NCBI GenBank assembly: GCA_000469685.2 | Contig: LS997564.1 | Span: forward strand, 13,804,091 to 13,868,090 | Length of the DNA stretch: 64,000 nt | From: Haemonchus contortus | Lineage: Eukaryota; Nematoda; Chromadorea; Rhabditida; Trichostrongylidae | Reading direction: 5' to 3' | Shown here: positions 46,995-58,437 of the stretch, piece after piece | Layout: each line of letters opens with the position of its first letter | How positions within the stretch are numbered: the stretch's first letter is position 1 | Notes under the pieces: generated by a model | Told to the model about the DNA's origin: nothing | Database searches by the model: none | The model's input: the letters and a program-made list of their open reading frames with translations, nothing else | Made by a program: the position numbers and the translations under genes

Positions 46995-49900
46995 TCTATT
47001 TACAACTGGAAATCGTAAAATTCAGAAACTCCCTCTCGACTTAACAAAGTAGCGTAGGAATGAAGTTCTGAGGCTTTACGTCCCCTTTAAAGTACGCAAT
47101 TTGAGCAAACTTCATTTCTAGGCAATCAAGATTTGGGGTGATTTCCCAGAAGTAATTGATGCTGTATCTGTTATAAATGTCCCAACCAACTAATGTCCTA
47201 AGTCAAGTAATTGGAAAGCTTTCAGCGATTGACGCACAGGGTAAAGATGCCCTATACTGCTTGCTCTACCTTTAAAATTTTCAGAAAGTGAACAATAGGG
47301 GGAAGTTCACTGTACACTATCCTTTATCGTTTATACTTTTTTCTGAACTATGGCAACTGCTGTTGCTGTTACTGTAATATCAGTCAAGAGAAGTTAGTTT
47401 TATGATGACTGTATGCTGGAACGTTTGTGATGGATGTATCTTTACCATAAGCGCATGCTCATGCCAAAGATACATTTATCAGAAACCTTGCGTGCTTTCA
47501 GAATGGCTCACGATAATCCCATAATGTTTTTCAAGCACCCAAGCGGCTGCACTAACGAGCTCTCCTCATCTAAGATTCTAGTTTTTGGAAGTCGACGTCT
47601 GAATGACTATTATGTGGGGGGCCAGAGTATCAACTGAAAAGCTTCTCGGCCTTATTATCTACACATCGATTCCAGAAGCCTTAGTATATCCCTATCGGTT
47701 ACTAAGGTGAAGTGTAAGTTGAGATTATGAAGTAAGGTGATGAGTTCATCATCCATGTGGAAGAGCATAGATAAAAGGCGATTATGGGGATAGCTCATCA
47801 TCCCAGACGCACTTTCTCACTTCACTTCCAGTTATGCTTTTTTCTTGCCCTTGCTCGTTTACTGCCTTTGTTCTTCGCTTTTTTCTATGATGTTTTCGTC
47901 CGTCTATTCCGAATCAGTCGCTGAGCCAATGAAAACGATTCGGGGTTCGAAGAATGCTGAAGTGAATGTGAATAGCTCTTGAAAGACGTTTTGATTATGT
48001 TGAAGCTTTAGCTGCAGGATTTAAGAGATCCAGAATCCAAGGGTTTTTTTTGGGCCCGTTGAGGTCCAAATACCGCAAGGCATTCCATTAGACGAAGATA
48101 TTGTAAGAGCAACCAGCAGAAGGTGTTCACTTGGGTGGAACTGAGGGAGTCGTGAGGTAAACTTCAACTGAGCGACGCCTTCAACTTGAAAAGGCCTGAA
48201 ATGTGGCAAATTTGATCATGTCTTTCATATGCTTTCCTCGCTCTCAATTTTAGTTGAGAAAATTTGCCTTTCCTGTCTCCATTCTGCTCATACTGTATCA
48301 GCCTCCTTCTGCTAATCGTGAAATTACGGCAGACAAAGAAAAGTAAAAATTGGTTGTAATTATCTGAATACCTAGAGTTCGTTCCAGTCTCAGAACGGAG
48401 GAGTTTCATAAGCACCTGAAAGTTGTCTGCTTTTCTCACGATTTTTCTATAGCCAGGTGTCTGCGAGTGCTAACGACCAATTGGTGATTAATCATTATTT
48501 GTGATTCTTGTGTATGAATAGGAAAGGTTCGAAACACCTGCTCGAAGAAAAGCGTGCAAAGTTGCTCATTTCATAAAGCAACTATGCTCCCCGTTGCTAC
48601 GATATGGTTAGGGTAATAATCGACTTGATTCTCTAACTTTTCGATGATTTTCAGGTACTTGATTGAAAATCACCTTCATTTACTCATTTTGTAATTTTCC
48701 AAAGGTACTTACTACTCATTTTTCCGGTTGTTTGTTTGATGTATGCGAGGGTTTCTGATTGCTCTTCGTCAAAAACCATGAACTTATCCTTTCTTCACAT
48801 TCATAGTATTAATGATGGTAAATGGTCGTCAGCCCCTCAGTAATGCATCCTTCTCCTCCCCTTCTCTCCTTCCCCGTTTCCTACCCCTTTTCAGGCACCT
48901 CAAAGTTGATTCTAAAAAGAATTGATAAGTTTTTAGCGAGTAGAGTAGGTAGAATTCCATCACTTTTCTTTGACTGTGGCTGTTTGATTCAGTAGTATGA
49001 CCGGCTCGCTCACGGTTTGGGAAATTGGGTTCATTGCGATTCCCCAAGAGCCTAATAACTTATCCTACGACTACATCTGGAAAGGATTAAGGAACTAGGA
49101 AAACGATGAAAGAATGTCGAAGAGGTGGCAATGGAAGGGAAATTTCGAGCAGTAAACATACGGCCTTTGTATCGCTACGAATTCCATTGACTAGAGTTGA
49201 GGTAACTCTCGGAACTCCAGAGGAGCTACACCCGGAACGAATTTGATTACCAGTAGTGCGTGTACGTTCCAGGACTCCTTAATGAAGCTACTTACGGCCG
49301 ACCTCTTTCCGAAGTTGTTGAAGTGCTTACGAGCGGCTCGGATAGTTCGATCCAATTCAAATTCGACATTGCATCATTCTTATCTGACTGAAATAACAGT
49401 TTTCACAATTTTCCCTTGGTTTTTCTGAATGTAGCAGGTGTGTATGTCCTCAAATAAATGCACATATCGACGACGCTATCGACGTTTTTTATCGCTCACT
49501 GATCATAGCTCATCTCTGATCAATCGCATGGTGGGTTTGGGCGAAGCAAGGATTGCTTGCCATTTCTTCCAAATATAGGGAACAATTTCCAACGTGGTTG
49601 AAGTGTCTAATCCCTTCGGCAAACGGAAAGCACCATCTCAAATATGCCTTGAGAATTCGATAAAACGAACCCTCTTAAGGTTCTTTGGTGCTTGATACTC
49701 TCGGAACCTTCGATTTCTCGAACTCTGGAGGGGACTTTCTCCCCAGTGAACAGATCACTCAATTCAAGGAAAGGGGTGGAGCCAAGAATTTTGTTTTTAG
49801 TATTTCGGATGTGCTGACTCTGGGGCCGATGAACTTTTTGTTGTTTAGCTGAAGTCTTCCTCGATGAAGAATGGCTGATTGTAAGAGTTGGTTGTCACAA

Positions 49901-51519
49901 ACACGAACAAGGCCATCTCAGCGGACCACATATTATTCACATAGGAATTTTTGCAAGTGGTTCGTGAATAACAACTTGCCTTATTCCTTCTGTGAATCGC
50001 GCTGTCTCCTCCTAAACAATTAATTATGCATTGACTTATGTAGAGTACGCAGTTTTGCTAAACCTGAGCCTCACTGGGGTTGCAAACCGAAGAAGCAGTG
50101 GCTTCTTTTGAACGCTTGAAATAAAATCCTTTTTTGCAAGTTTTCGTATTCGTTTCCGAGCTCGAAGACGTTCGAATAGGTTGGTAGTTGCTTTTCATCC
50201 TTTCTTTCGCTCGAACCCGCTCCAATCTGGCTATCCTTAGAACTCTTTCTGATAGTTAGCCATATCGCATTACCATGCTCCTTTTTATCAAGCTGGCTAC
50301 GGTAGGATCTTCTGGGAAAAGAGTTAATGGGAGAGAATGAGGAAGTGGAGTGAATAAATGGTCACTATGCAAAACGAATGGAGATGCTGATAGGCAAGGG
50401 AGCTGTGGAAGGAGCAGACGTAGAGAAAATGACGGCGGATATGGGAGGCGGCGAAAGGTGGAAGATTACTCGACAAGGCACTTTCAATCGGGAACATCGC
50501 GTAGTTCTCCTCATTTGCTTCCGTTGCTCGCGCTTTCACGAGCTTAACGTCAAACCTTCTTTATTGGCCTGATCTGAATATCGTCATTAAATACAAGAGA
50601 AAGAATAAAAATCGCTGAAACTGGCTAGATTTGAAGGACTGCTGATGTTTGGCGGACCAGTGGCAAAGGCTTGCTATCATTTGCCTTTGTCCTCTTATCA
50701 GAATGGTCTCAATCACTCACAACAACTCATCCATTTCCCTGGAGCTGTTAAATTATTGCTTAACAAGCCCATTGTCAGAATCTCCGGAAATTCATTTTCC
50801 GTCATCCTCGTCCCCGTTCAATGCCATCTACAAGAAGCGAGGACAACGGAAAGCTTGCGTGCAGTTTAGGGAGGCGCGTCTTTCGTGGGCGGCCAACTGC
50901 AAAATTTGTCTTCCTGTCCTTTGAAACAGTCCGAAGTGAGTCCAAGGGGTATCTAGTGAATGCTGTGTCAACTATTTCTCTCTATTTTCTCTCTATTTTT
51001 GTCGTGTATAATACATAGCCTATTGGCGAGGTAAAAGACAGGTGCTCATAGCAGACCCGGTGTCAGTTTTCATCAGTTGCCCTCGATTTTAGGCCATCCA
51101 TGCAAGACTGCTTCATTCTTTGCTGATAAGTGCCTCTGATACGGTTGCTCGCATTTGTTAAAAGGACGTAGTCAGTAATCTCATTCTCATTCTGTTGGAA
51201 GCTGTCTATAAGAAGGAAAAACAGAAAGCCCGCACGCAGCTATGTAGAGGGTAGGGGCGGACCAAAGAGACCATTGCCATTGATTCTACAGTGATTGGTT
51301 AATCTTTATCTGTTATTCTGTTGGTAACCGCTCAGCTGTTCATAGTGATTTTCTCACGGAATGACTTTTAATTTTAATTTTCATCTCAATTTTCATTCTT
51401 TTAGTCTCCAGTTTCCCTGAAGAATCATGAGAACGCCCGGCTTTTTAAAATCATAAGTACTAGTTTTCTGAAAACACTTTCGTGGAAAGTTGGACGTTGA
51501 ACGAAGCTCTAATCATTAC
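46995..51519. other. Non-coding stretch
   Basis: No gene supported. The open frames around 50350-50560 and 50650-50920 have no acceptor-donor pairs. A CAT/TTC-rich stretch at 48840-48890 is simple sequence. Confidence 0.4.
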
Positions 51520-51806
51520 GCGTAAGTAGTGGCAAGTTGCGCACTATTTTACGCGCATGTCATGGGTTCGAATCCCAAACCGATTTTTGCCCAGCCGAAC
51601 CAAGCCTCTATTCCTGCGAGTCGGTTAATTGGTTCCAGACTTACCTGCGAGGCTAAATGCACTGACTTGTACACCGGCTGGCCACTGCAAGTCAATGTAT
51701 GGGCCACATATGCATTCAATCCTCCACTACGATTCTGCATGGATGTCGAATGCGGCAGGCATCCCTCAGACGGGATTGAACATCTGAAGACATTATCCTT
51801 TTATAT
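51520..51806 (+). mobile_element. tRNA-derived SINE with intact B box
   Basis: The head has AAGTAGTGGCAAGTTGC (A-box region) and GGGTTCGAATCCC (perfect B box, near 51566). The body has 'GGTTCCAGACTTACCTGCGA', 'TGCACTGACTTGTACACCGG', 'CACTACGATTCTGCATGGAT' and 'CCTCAGACGGGATTGAACAT', ending near ATTATCCTTTTAT. This is the copy that best shows the tRNA ancestry of the head. Confidence 0.85.
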
Positions 51807-52821
51807 TACGGTATCGTTTCCACACCGCAATGCAATAAAAAGTCACCACAACCCTCCTGCAACTAGGAGCGGTCATCTTCAATAATATTTACGCTTCAGA
51901 TTCGTTATCGTCTTGTTTTGCCGTTGGTTTAACAATTTGGAGAGTTATATTGTGCTACAGCCTCTATAATTATTAAGAGCGAACTTTCCGCCATGTAGAT
52001 TATTTCTTCTTTAAATATATTATAAGAATTCTCCCATTAATCAGATGTATGCTTGTATGAGCTGGGAAACTAATGAGGGTCTCCCAAAGCATATGAAATG
52101 ACTTCCATCTGAAAAATTGCTCGTAGCTCGAGGAAGTAGGGAGGGTGATGGGGCATTCCTGAATCGAGAGTCTTCCTGGTAAAGTTCACAGAAGGCTAGC
52201 AGTTTTTCGAATGAAAATGTCGTGAGGGAGGAAATGGAAAAATAATTTAACCATTCACTTTTACTCAAAATTGAGGGAGAAGGTGGGAATGTCTAATTGC
52301 AAAGGCCTGAACAGATGATTAATTCAGCCCGTGCGATTTTTTCTGGACTGAAACGGCCCTGATTAGACAGGAATGTGTTCAGGCGAGCATGCATAGATTT
52401 TTGCATTTTTTTTTTAAATATTTAGTTCGATTCAATGCTACCGTAATGTTTGGTTTATAGGCCGATTTTCGTTTACAGTGTTCAGTGACAGAATAAAAGC
52501 GAGTCATGAATTGCTGTCCACGGCTCATTCAGAGCCAATATAATAGGCATTTGCTCCATTGCATTTTGCATATGTTTCTTTTGTGGTTTCTTATTTCATT
52601 CTGTTCGAATTTATTGAGAAATCGAGCTCTCTGCATGTGCAGCTTTTAATATCCTCAGTGAAGTCATAGTCTTGGAAACCCTATTACCTTTTACAACAAA
52701 TCCAATATTGCGGGCAGATATAAGTTAATTTTTTGTATGAAATCGAAAAGAGGAGTCAGTTTTCGTTCTTGCAGTACTGTAGGTGTAGTATTTCCACAGA
52801 AGCACTTGAAGGCGCCACAGT

Positions 52822-52887
52822 CTGGGCGGTATTGATCTTATTTTATAAGCCTCATTAAGCTTATTAAATATGATCAATACCGCCCAG
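52822..52887. repeat. 66-bp quasi-palindrome
   Basis: CTGGGCGGTATTGATC at 52822-52837 is exactly inverted at 52872-52887, and the inner AT-rich part is also nearly self-complementary. The whole can form one long hairpin. It may be a tiny MITE or replication-stalled inverted duplication. Confidence 0.8.
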
Positions 52888-54034
52888 AGAATTGGACGAG
52901 TTTCACCGTTGATTGCGAGCGCATGCTTCCGAGTAGAAAAATAATGAGTTACCGCATTGGTAATCGTATAGCTGGCTTCGATGAATAGCAGGAGAATCTA
53001 CAACAACCGGTAGTTAAGTCAAGATGGATAAAAAACTGAAGTCGGCTAGTGAGTAGGATGGGCTCCTATTTGGGGTAGTCCTATACAACTCATGAGCATC
53101 TTCCTTTTAGTAGAAATATACTGGTCCAGGATTTCAGTTTTTCCTAAAAATTTTTTGATAACATGATAATCGGTACTTTTTCGTTGCTATTCAGCATAAA
53201 TGGTTATTTCTATCAGCCATGTGTTTAGAGTAATTTAATTATATAGGGAATAAAGTATTCTCGATGGGGAGGGGTAAAATTGGCAAAAAGACTAACGTTA
53301 GATAGAACAAAACGATTTGGACGGTCAGCTATACGAAGGCTTAGTGCATCTCCCGGTCATCGTTACTCATCTTTCACTTGCTAAATCAACCTGCTTCTTG
53401 CTGCATACATGTTTTTGAGTCCGTTGAACAGTTTGTGTTACTTTTTGTTACTGCAAAAACATCATTACCGATCATATATTATGTAAGCAGTTTGAACAGC
53501 GCCGCTCCACCCTTTGATCAGATCGAATAAAAACTGGAAATTGGGCCTCGTCCTCTTTATGCCAATGAGGTTGTTACGTGGTTACGGAATATTTAATTGC
53601 GGCCTAGATTTTCAATAAAATGGTTCATGGAACAACATAGATTGGACAATAAACTTACCCCAATCGATAGTGGCGCTCGATATAAATGAAGAGAAACATT
53701 GAAAGTTGCTGAAAGAACTGAAAAATCTCCATTTCCAAAAGAATTGAAAAACATCCATTTAGTTCTTGATCGAATACTGTCCCGTTGTAGGCTAGGCTTA
53801 TCGTTTGCTGCAGCTATGTAGCTATTTTTCACCAATTTTTGGTCCCATTTAATCAGCAGATGAAAAGGAAATGGCATGTTACCGATAAGAAAGGTGTCAA
53901 AGTCCACTGATCTAGCGAGGTTTTCTCAAAAACGCTAAGAATAGGTCGACAAGGACCAGAACTGAAGGAACTGGTCAGATTTGACGTTGCCAGATTTTTC
54001 GAAAATCATTTAGTTTGTTAGTTTTTTTCTTGCC
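52888..54034. other. Non-coding stretch
   Basis: No gene or repeat recognised. Confidence 0.4.
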
Positions 54035-54340
54035 CCGGGTGGATGTGATCTAGTGGCAACAGGCGTGCTTTCCTAAAAGTATGGTCCGGAAATCGAGCAA
54101 GTATCGATACTCGCTAAGGCCAACCACACCCTTTATCCCACCACGGTAGGTGAGTTGGTACCTGATTCGTCTCAGAGGGTTAAGACATAAATTTGCACAT
54201 CATCTAGTCATCTCAAGTCATCTGTACCCCATAAACGCGTTCAAAACGTCATTAAAATCCTGAATGAGAGTCAAAATCAATTAGTCAATTATCTCCAATA
54301 CGGATTGAGTTGACTTCGGAGAGTTTTGCCTTTATTCTCT
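54035..54340 (+). mobile_element. tRNA-derived SINE, strongly diverged
   Basis: The order of family landmarks is kept: 'GTGATCTAGTGGCAACAGGC' head, 'AGTATCGATACTCGCTAAGG', 'GTGAGTTGGTACCTGATTCG', 'AATCCTGAATGAGAGTC' and a CTTTATTCTCT tail. TTCTTGCC before and TTCTCTTGCC after the element may be a decayed target duplication. Confidence 0.65.
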
Positions 54341-55170
54341 TGCCGTTAATACAACATTTCCCTAGTTGGAATTTGACTAGTCATTCGACCAGTCACCCAG
54401 CTACTCATAGGATCGATATTTGATTGTGTACTGTGGGGAACTGCCAAATGTGAAATAGTGGCAAGTCAACTTCACTGATGTGTATTAATTCTTCTACTCC
54501 TAGTCTGAGGGGAGGAATTTCCCCAACCGAGTTTTTTTCCTTGTTCGTCAAATACTCTAACAAGTTGGAGACGGATGGGTAGTCCCAAGGCGAAAAATCG
54601 ATTCTACGCTACGCTTCCTCTTCGAGTAGACCACATAGCTGTGTGGAAACTGTTTTGCAACAGTTAATGTCGCAAAATTAGGTTGTAATGATGTTGTATC
54701 GTCTGTTGTAAGCTCCGTATAATCTGAAATTCCCTGTTTGAGTCAGGATCTCGGATTATCAGGTTGTCTAACAAAACCGATTTGATTCAATCCGTGATGA
54801 CATGATATCACGTGAGACCATCCGTCATTATTTACTATTTTTCATTTTTGGATTTTTCGTTCAGGGGATATTTGAAGACATTTGAAGAACCTTTTAGAAA
54901 AAAAGTTTCTCGGAAAATGGACCGTTTTGAATAGAATCAGGTTTGTCTGCAGGGTTCCCCCACCACGGTAGATGACGAAGTTCGTCAGTGGGATCCTGTA
55001 AAGGGCTTTCTCTCTTTCGAAAGGCTCTAGCGGGGAAAGAAAACATATTTTGTTGAAAATTTGGTCTTTATCGAAGTGATCTTTTGAACGTCTACTTGTA
55101 ACCTTCGACCAACCGGCTAATTACTGGACGTTTCAGGTCCCTTTTGTTTCAAGCAAATTCACGCCTACCC
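54341..55170. other. Non-coding stretch
   Basis: No gene or repeat recognised. Confidence 0.4.
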
Positions 55171-55375
55171 TTACCAGGGAAGGGTTTTAACTTCCCATGG
55201 AACTTTGAATGGAGACCTAGGTATATCGATAGGGCTTTGAAAGTTATTAAGAAATATGGAAATTAAAACTGCAAAATGAGTCTACCAACAAAGTTGTGAG
55301 CGTTCAAAGTTTGTATGCTTAAGCAGGGAGACCTAGTGCCAGTTGATAAGCCCAGCTGCCTTCAATGGCTACAAC

Positions 55376-55438
55376 GGTCCCCGTGGCGTAGTGGCAGTGC
55401 TCTCCCTCTTCAGGTGAGCGGCGAGGGTTTGCTTCCCG
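55376..55438 (+). other. tRNA-like pol III promoter sequence in left foldback arm
   Basis: The A box TGGCGTAGTGG (55384-55394) fits the tRNA consensus fully. The B box GGTTTGCTTCC (55426-55436) is close to GGTTCGANTCC, at tRNA-like spacing. GGG/CCC around TTTGCTT resembles a T arm, and CTC..GAG around a CTCTTCA loop resembles an anticodon arm. No 3' acceptor strand pairs with the 5' end, so it is not a functional tRNA gene. It is likely tRNA-derived or a SINE-type promoter. A near-identical inverted copy occupies 56022-56084. Confidence 0.55.
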
Positions 55439-56021
55439 TTGACGTTTTTGCTTTTGCAAAACATGCTTTCATCCGAATAAAAGCTCCTGAAACGTTTTTC
55501 TTACCAATTTGGGTTAGCGCTTTGTTTCAGCCATCATTTGAATCACCTATCTATCACCTATCAGCGCACTTATTTAAAACTTCTTCACGTCATTTTTGTA
55601 ACGCTCTTTCATTTTCAACATCGAAACACACATACCCACACCCAAAGTAAATTAGTTGTGGATACGCGAGAAAGGTCAACATGAAACGACTCAAAAAATG
55701 GGTAGAGAAAACGTGTAGATGGTGGCGGTTGTAGAGAGATCGCATGTGCAAATGAGGCTCGCATTTTCTGAACAACTTATTTGCTTCACTCATTTCTTAG
55801 ATTGTTTCATCAATATTCAGTTTTTCACGCATACCTGTTTTGCGTGATTTGGGTTTCCCTCTTCACCTCAACAAATTTCAAATAAGTGCGGCGATAGGTA
55901 ATGGATAGGTGATCAATGATGACCGAATCAAAGCGTCAACTCAAATTAGTAAGAAAAACGTTTCAGGAGCTTTTATTCGGATGAAAGCATGTTTTGCAAA
56001 TGCAAAAACGTCATCGGGAAG

Positions 56022-56084
56022 CAAACCCTCACCGCTCACCTGAAGAGGGAGAGCACTGCCACTACGCCACGGGGACCGTTGTAG
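56022..56084 (-). other. tRNA-like pol III promoter sequence in right foldback arm
   Basis: Inverted near-identical copy of 55376-55438, with both boxes retained (TGGCGTAGTGG on the - strand). Transcription from the two arms would run toward each other across the spacer and could give complementary RNAs; this is inference. Confidence 0.55.
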
Positions 56085-56282
56085 CCATTGCTGGCAGCTG
56101 GGCTTATCAACTAGCACTATGTCTCCATGCTTAAGCATGCAGATTTTGAACGATCACAACTTTTTTGGTAGACTCATTTTGCAGTTTTAATTTCCATACT
56201 TCTTGATAACTTTCAAAGCCCTATCGATATACCTAGGTCTCCATTCAAAGTTCCATGGGAAGTTGAAACCCTTCCCTGGTTA

Positions 56283-57556
56283 GAGCTATTCCAACAAAAT
56301 TATGGCAAATTTGTCACTAATGCAGCTATGTCATGTGATTGTCATGTCTCGCCCCTTTCAGAGTAGAGTACGTTGACAAAATTAGAGAAAGAGTGCAGTA
56401 CTACTTTCTCTGCACTCTCTTGGCATACGCGACGTGCTGTTTGACGCAAAGCCTTGTTGAAGAATTTCGTGCCAGGCTAATCGCTTGGATTTGACACTCC
56501 TCGGACACAAAATGCGTATTCAGCTTTATTGATTATGGACTTTAGTGCATACGTCAGCTTCATCCTCTTTATTTTTCTTTATCCTCTCCTAATGTCCTCC
56601 CATTGATGGATTCCTCCTCTAACATCAACGATCGCTCTGAATAAAATGGAAAGCCTTTCATGCGTTTGATACAGCTACTTTTTACAAAATTACCCTGTAG
56701 TCTGATAACGGGAAGTCTCAGAAGTAGGCTGAACTCATATCAGGTCCTATTCCCATCAGATGCAGCCTAATTCCGTGTTTTCCTTGATATTAGTGTGAAG
56801 GGTTGATGTCAGCTGGGAAATTCAAGGGTTTTTCTTCATCTATTTGATAAGCACTCAAATTTCTTGTCGTTATCATTGATGCCACCGAAGCGAACTATTT
56901 ACGATGGGTGTTTGGCCCCATAAAAAATTTCCCAAGTAGGATGCATGGCCGCCTAGGGTTTGCCCCCCATTTTGGGAAACAAAAGAAATAGTAATCAGTT
57001 GGCAGCGATAGATAGGGAAAAAAAGACGTATTGCTAGTGAGAAGGCCACAAATCACGTAGCTGAAATAGGATATATCGAAAAAGGGGTGGAGAGCAATAG
57101 GGCACTGATATGAATCGTTTCAAGGCTCATATTCAAAGATTTATTCTGCCCATACACCCTTCGGCAGCCAAGTTGTCAGTCATTCATCGGAGGTGCATAA
57201 ATTTCCTAAATCTTCCTATTATTGAGGTGGGGTTAAGGGTTTTTGGCCCATTTGGTGGCAAACGACTACTCTGACCTTTTCATGAATTCTCCACTCGTCA
57301 TTTTGCTCTTAAATCAGTCTTTCATGCCCTCTGTCTGAGCACCGAAATCCTTTAACTTACTGAATGCACAAATCCTACTTCACGCTTTATTTGGTACTGA
57401 ATTTGAGGCTCGTTACGACTATTCTTTCCTACCGTACTTCCGAGCTTTGTCGATGATCGCTTTCTATCGCGGAATCGATTTTGCAAGCTGAACCTACTGA
57501 CTGAATATACAGATAGATTGAGAGCCGAATAAGCAACTATACTGGCTCACTCCTAT
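56283..57556. other. Non-coding stretch with a small hairpin
   Basis: GAGTGCAG / CTGCACTC around 56392-56418 forms a short stem with an 11-base loop. No gene supported. Confidence 0.4.
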
Positions 57557-57665
57557 ATGACTGCGTTCGTCGACTCGGAGGCAGTCGACTCACCGTCTCC
57601 ATTGCCTCCCAAAAGTTTACTGAAGCGATTTCGTAAACGTCTTCTCAGTATCGATGGCAAAGCGA
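57557..57665 (+). CDS. Alternative first exon of the unidentified gene (short form)
   Basis: The ATG at 57557 starts 36 codons, MTAFVDSEAVDSPSPLPPKS then LLKRFRKRLLSIDGKA, and ends GCGA|GTAAGC in phase 1. This is a strong nematode donor. Joined to 58280 it makes Ser (A+GT). An acceptor-like ATATACAG ends at 57512, about 45 bases upstream. It is acidic, then Pro-rich, then strongly basic, with no membrane segment. It replaces the long N-terminus from 38951-41250 if the two forms share exon 58280. Confidence 0.7.
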
Positions 57666-58279
57666 GTAAGCAAATGTAATTTTTCCAAAAAAAAAATGAA
57701 GGTGGATAAGGCATGATCAGTGAATGTAGTCACTTTTGTGTGATCTTTTGTGTTCTCTAGTTGTAAGATACATTCCTGCGGACCATATCTGGATTCATTA
57801 GATAGAATTGGAGGTTGTATGTATGTGTACAAGGTAGTGCCCTTTATGAAGGAACGTAGTAAAGCAAATACCCTTCCCAGTTTCCTAATAGTGCATTTGC
57901 ATGGATCTTACCTTTGTATCTAAAAAAATTGGTCGAGAAATATTCAAACAAGCACCTTAAGAAATTCATTCAATCGCGCTGTTGGGTGAATATTCGTAAT
58001 TTATTCTCTTGGGAGGTTGAGTTGTTTGACCTAATTTATTCGTTCAATGGTTTAGTATATCGGTACTTAGGCTAGAGTTGAAAATATTGCGGTATTTCGA
58101 GCAATTTCCCAAATATGCAACTTACGACTAGGTACTTCCTATCCTTCAGGTAAGTTTCCATGACCAGGATTAAATAGGCCACGTTGTAACAGTGCAGAAA
58201 TGAAAAAAAAAATTCAATTCAATCATTCAGAGTGATTGACTGTATTGATGTGATTGTTTTTAATTTTGCCTACTTTCAG

Positions 58280-58437
58280 GTGTATTACCGGCCGCTTCGC
58301 GAAGTATAGATGCTCAATCATCCCCTCGTCGTCCACTCTATGTAGACATTCCACTTGCGAATGGCTTGAATGAGAAGCGAAAAAGTCCAGTAACAAGCGT
58401 CGTCGATTTTGTTCGAGGCCGCAGTCGTACGGCATCG
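58280..58437 (+). CDS. Shared exon of the unidentified gene
   Basis: Acceptor TACTTTCAG at 58279 and donor GCATCG|GTGAGT at 58437 are near-consensus. It encodes 52 whole codons after a split codon: VLPAASRSIDAQSS, RPLYVDIPLANGLNEKRKSP, then VTSVVDFVRGRSRTAS. The other two frames contain stops. Entry in phase 1 fits both 41250 and 57665. KRKSP and RSRTAS resemble proline-directed and basophilic kinase sites. No catalytic fold is recognised. Confidence 0.8.

Larger units (their letters stand above)
55174..56279. mobile_element. 1.1-kb foldback element with tRNA-like sequence in each arm
   Basis: Arms of about 405 bp (55174-55579 and 55876-56279) are inverted and closely similar, around a 296-bp unique spacer. 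The termini are CCAGGGAAGGGTTT and its complement. TTA on both outer sides (55171-55173 and 56280-56282) could be a 3-bp target duplication of PIF/Harbinger type; that is inference. Each arm includes a tRNA-like promoter region (55376-55438 and its mirror near 56022-56084). No transposase is encoded; the open frames in the arms are mirror images of one another. Confidence 0.8.
41251..58279 (+). other. Putative 17-kb intron filled with mobile elements
   Basis: If exon 4 joins 58280, this intron holds at least three or four SINE copies, a Tc1/mariner-type MITE, a 1.1-kb foldback, smaller palindromes and the alternative first exon at 57557. Open frames such as 44319-44846 (175 codons) have no splice sites or motifs. 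The joining is inferred from phase and splice signals, not from a transcript. Confidence 0.45.

Noticed and set aside
10705..54340. Idea that the SINE family shares its 3' end with the RTE element
   Set aside because: The SINE tail (ATCCTTT repeats after GATTGATTAACGCC) does not match the RTE end (GGTGATACAGGTGATCC), so a tail-sharing partnership is not supported by these copies.
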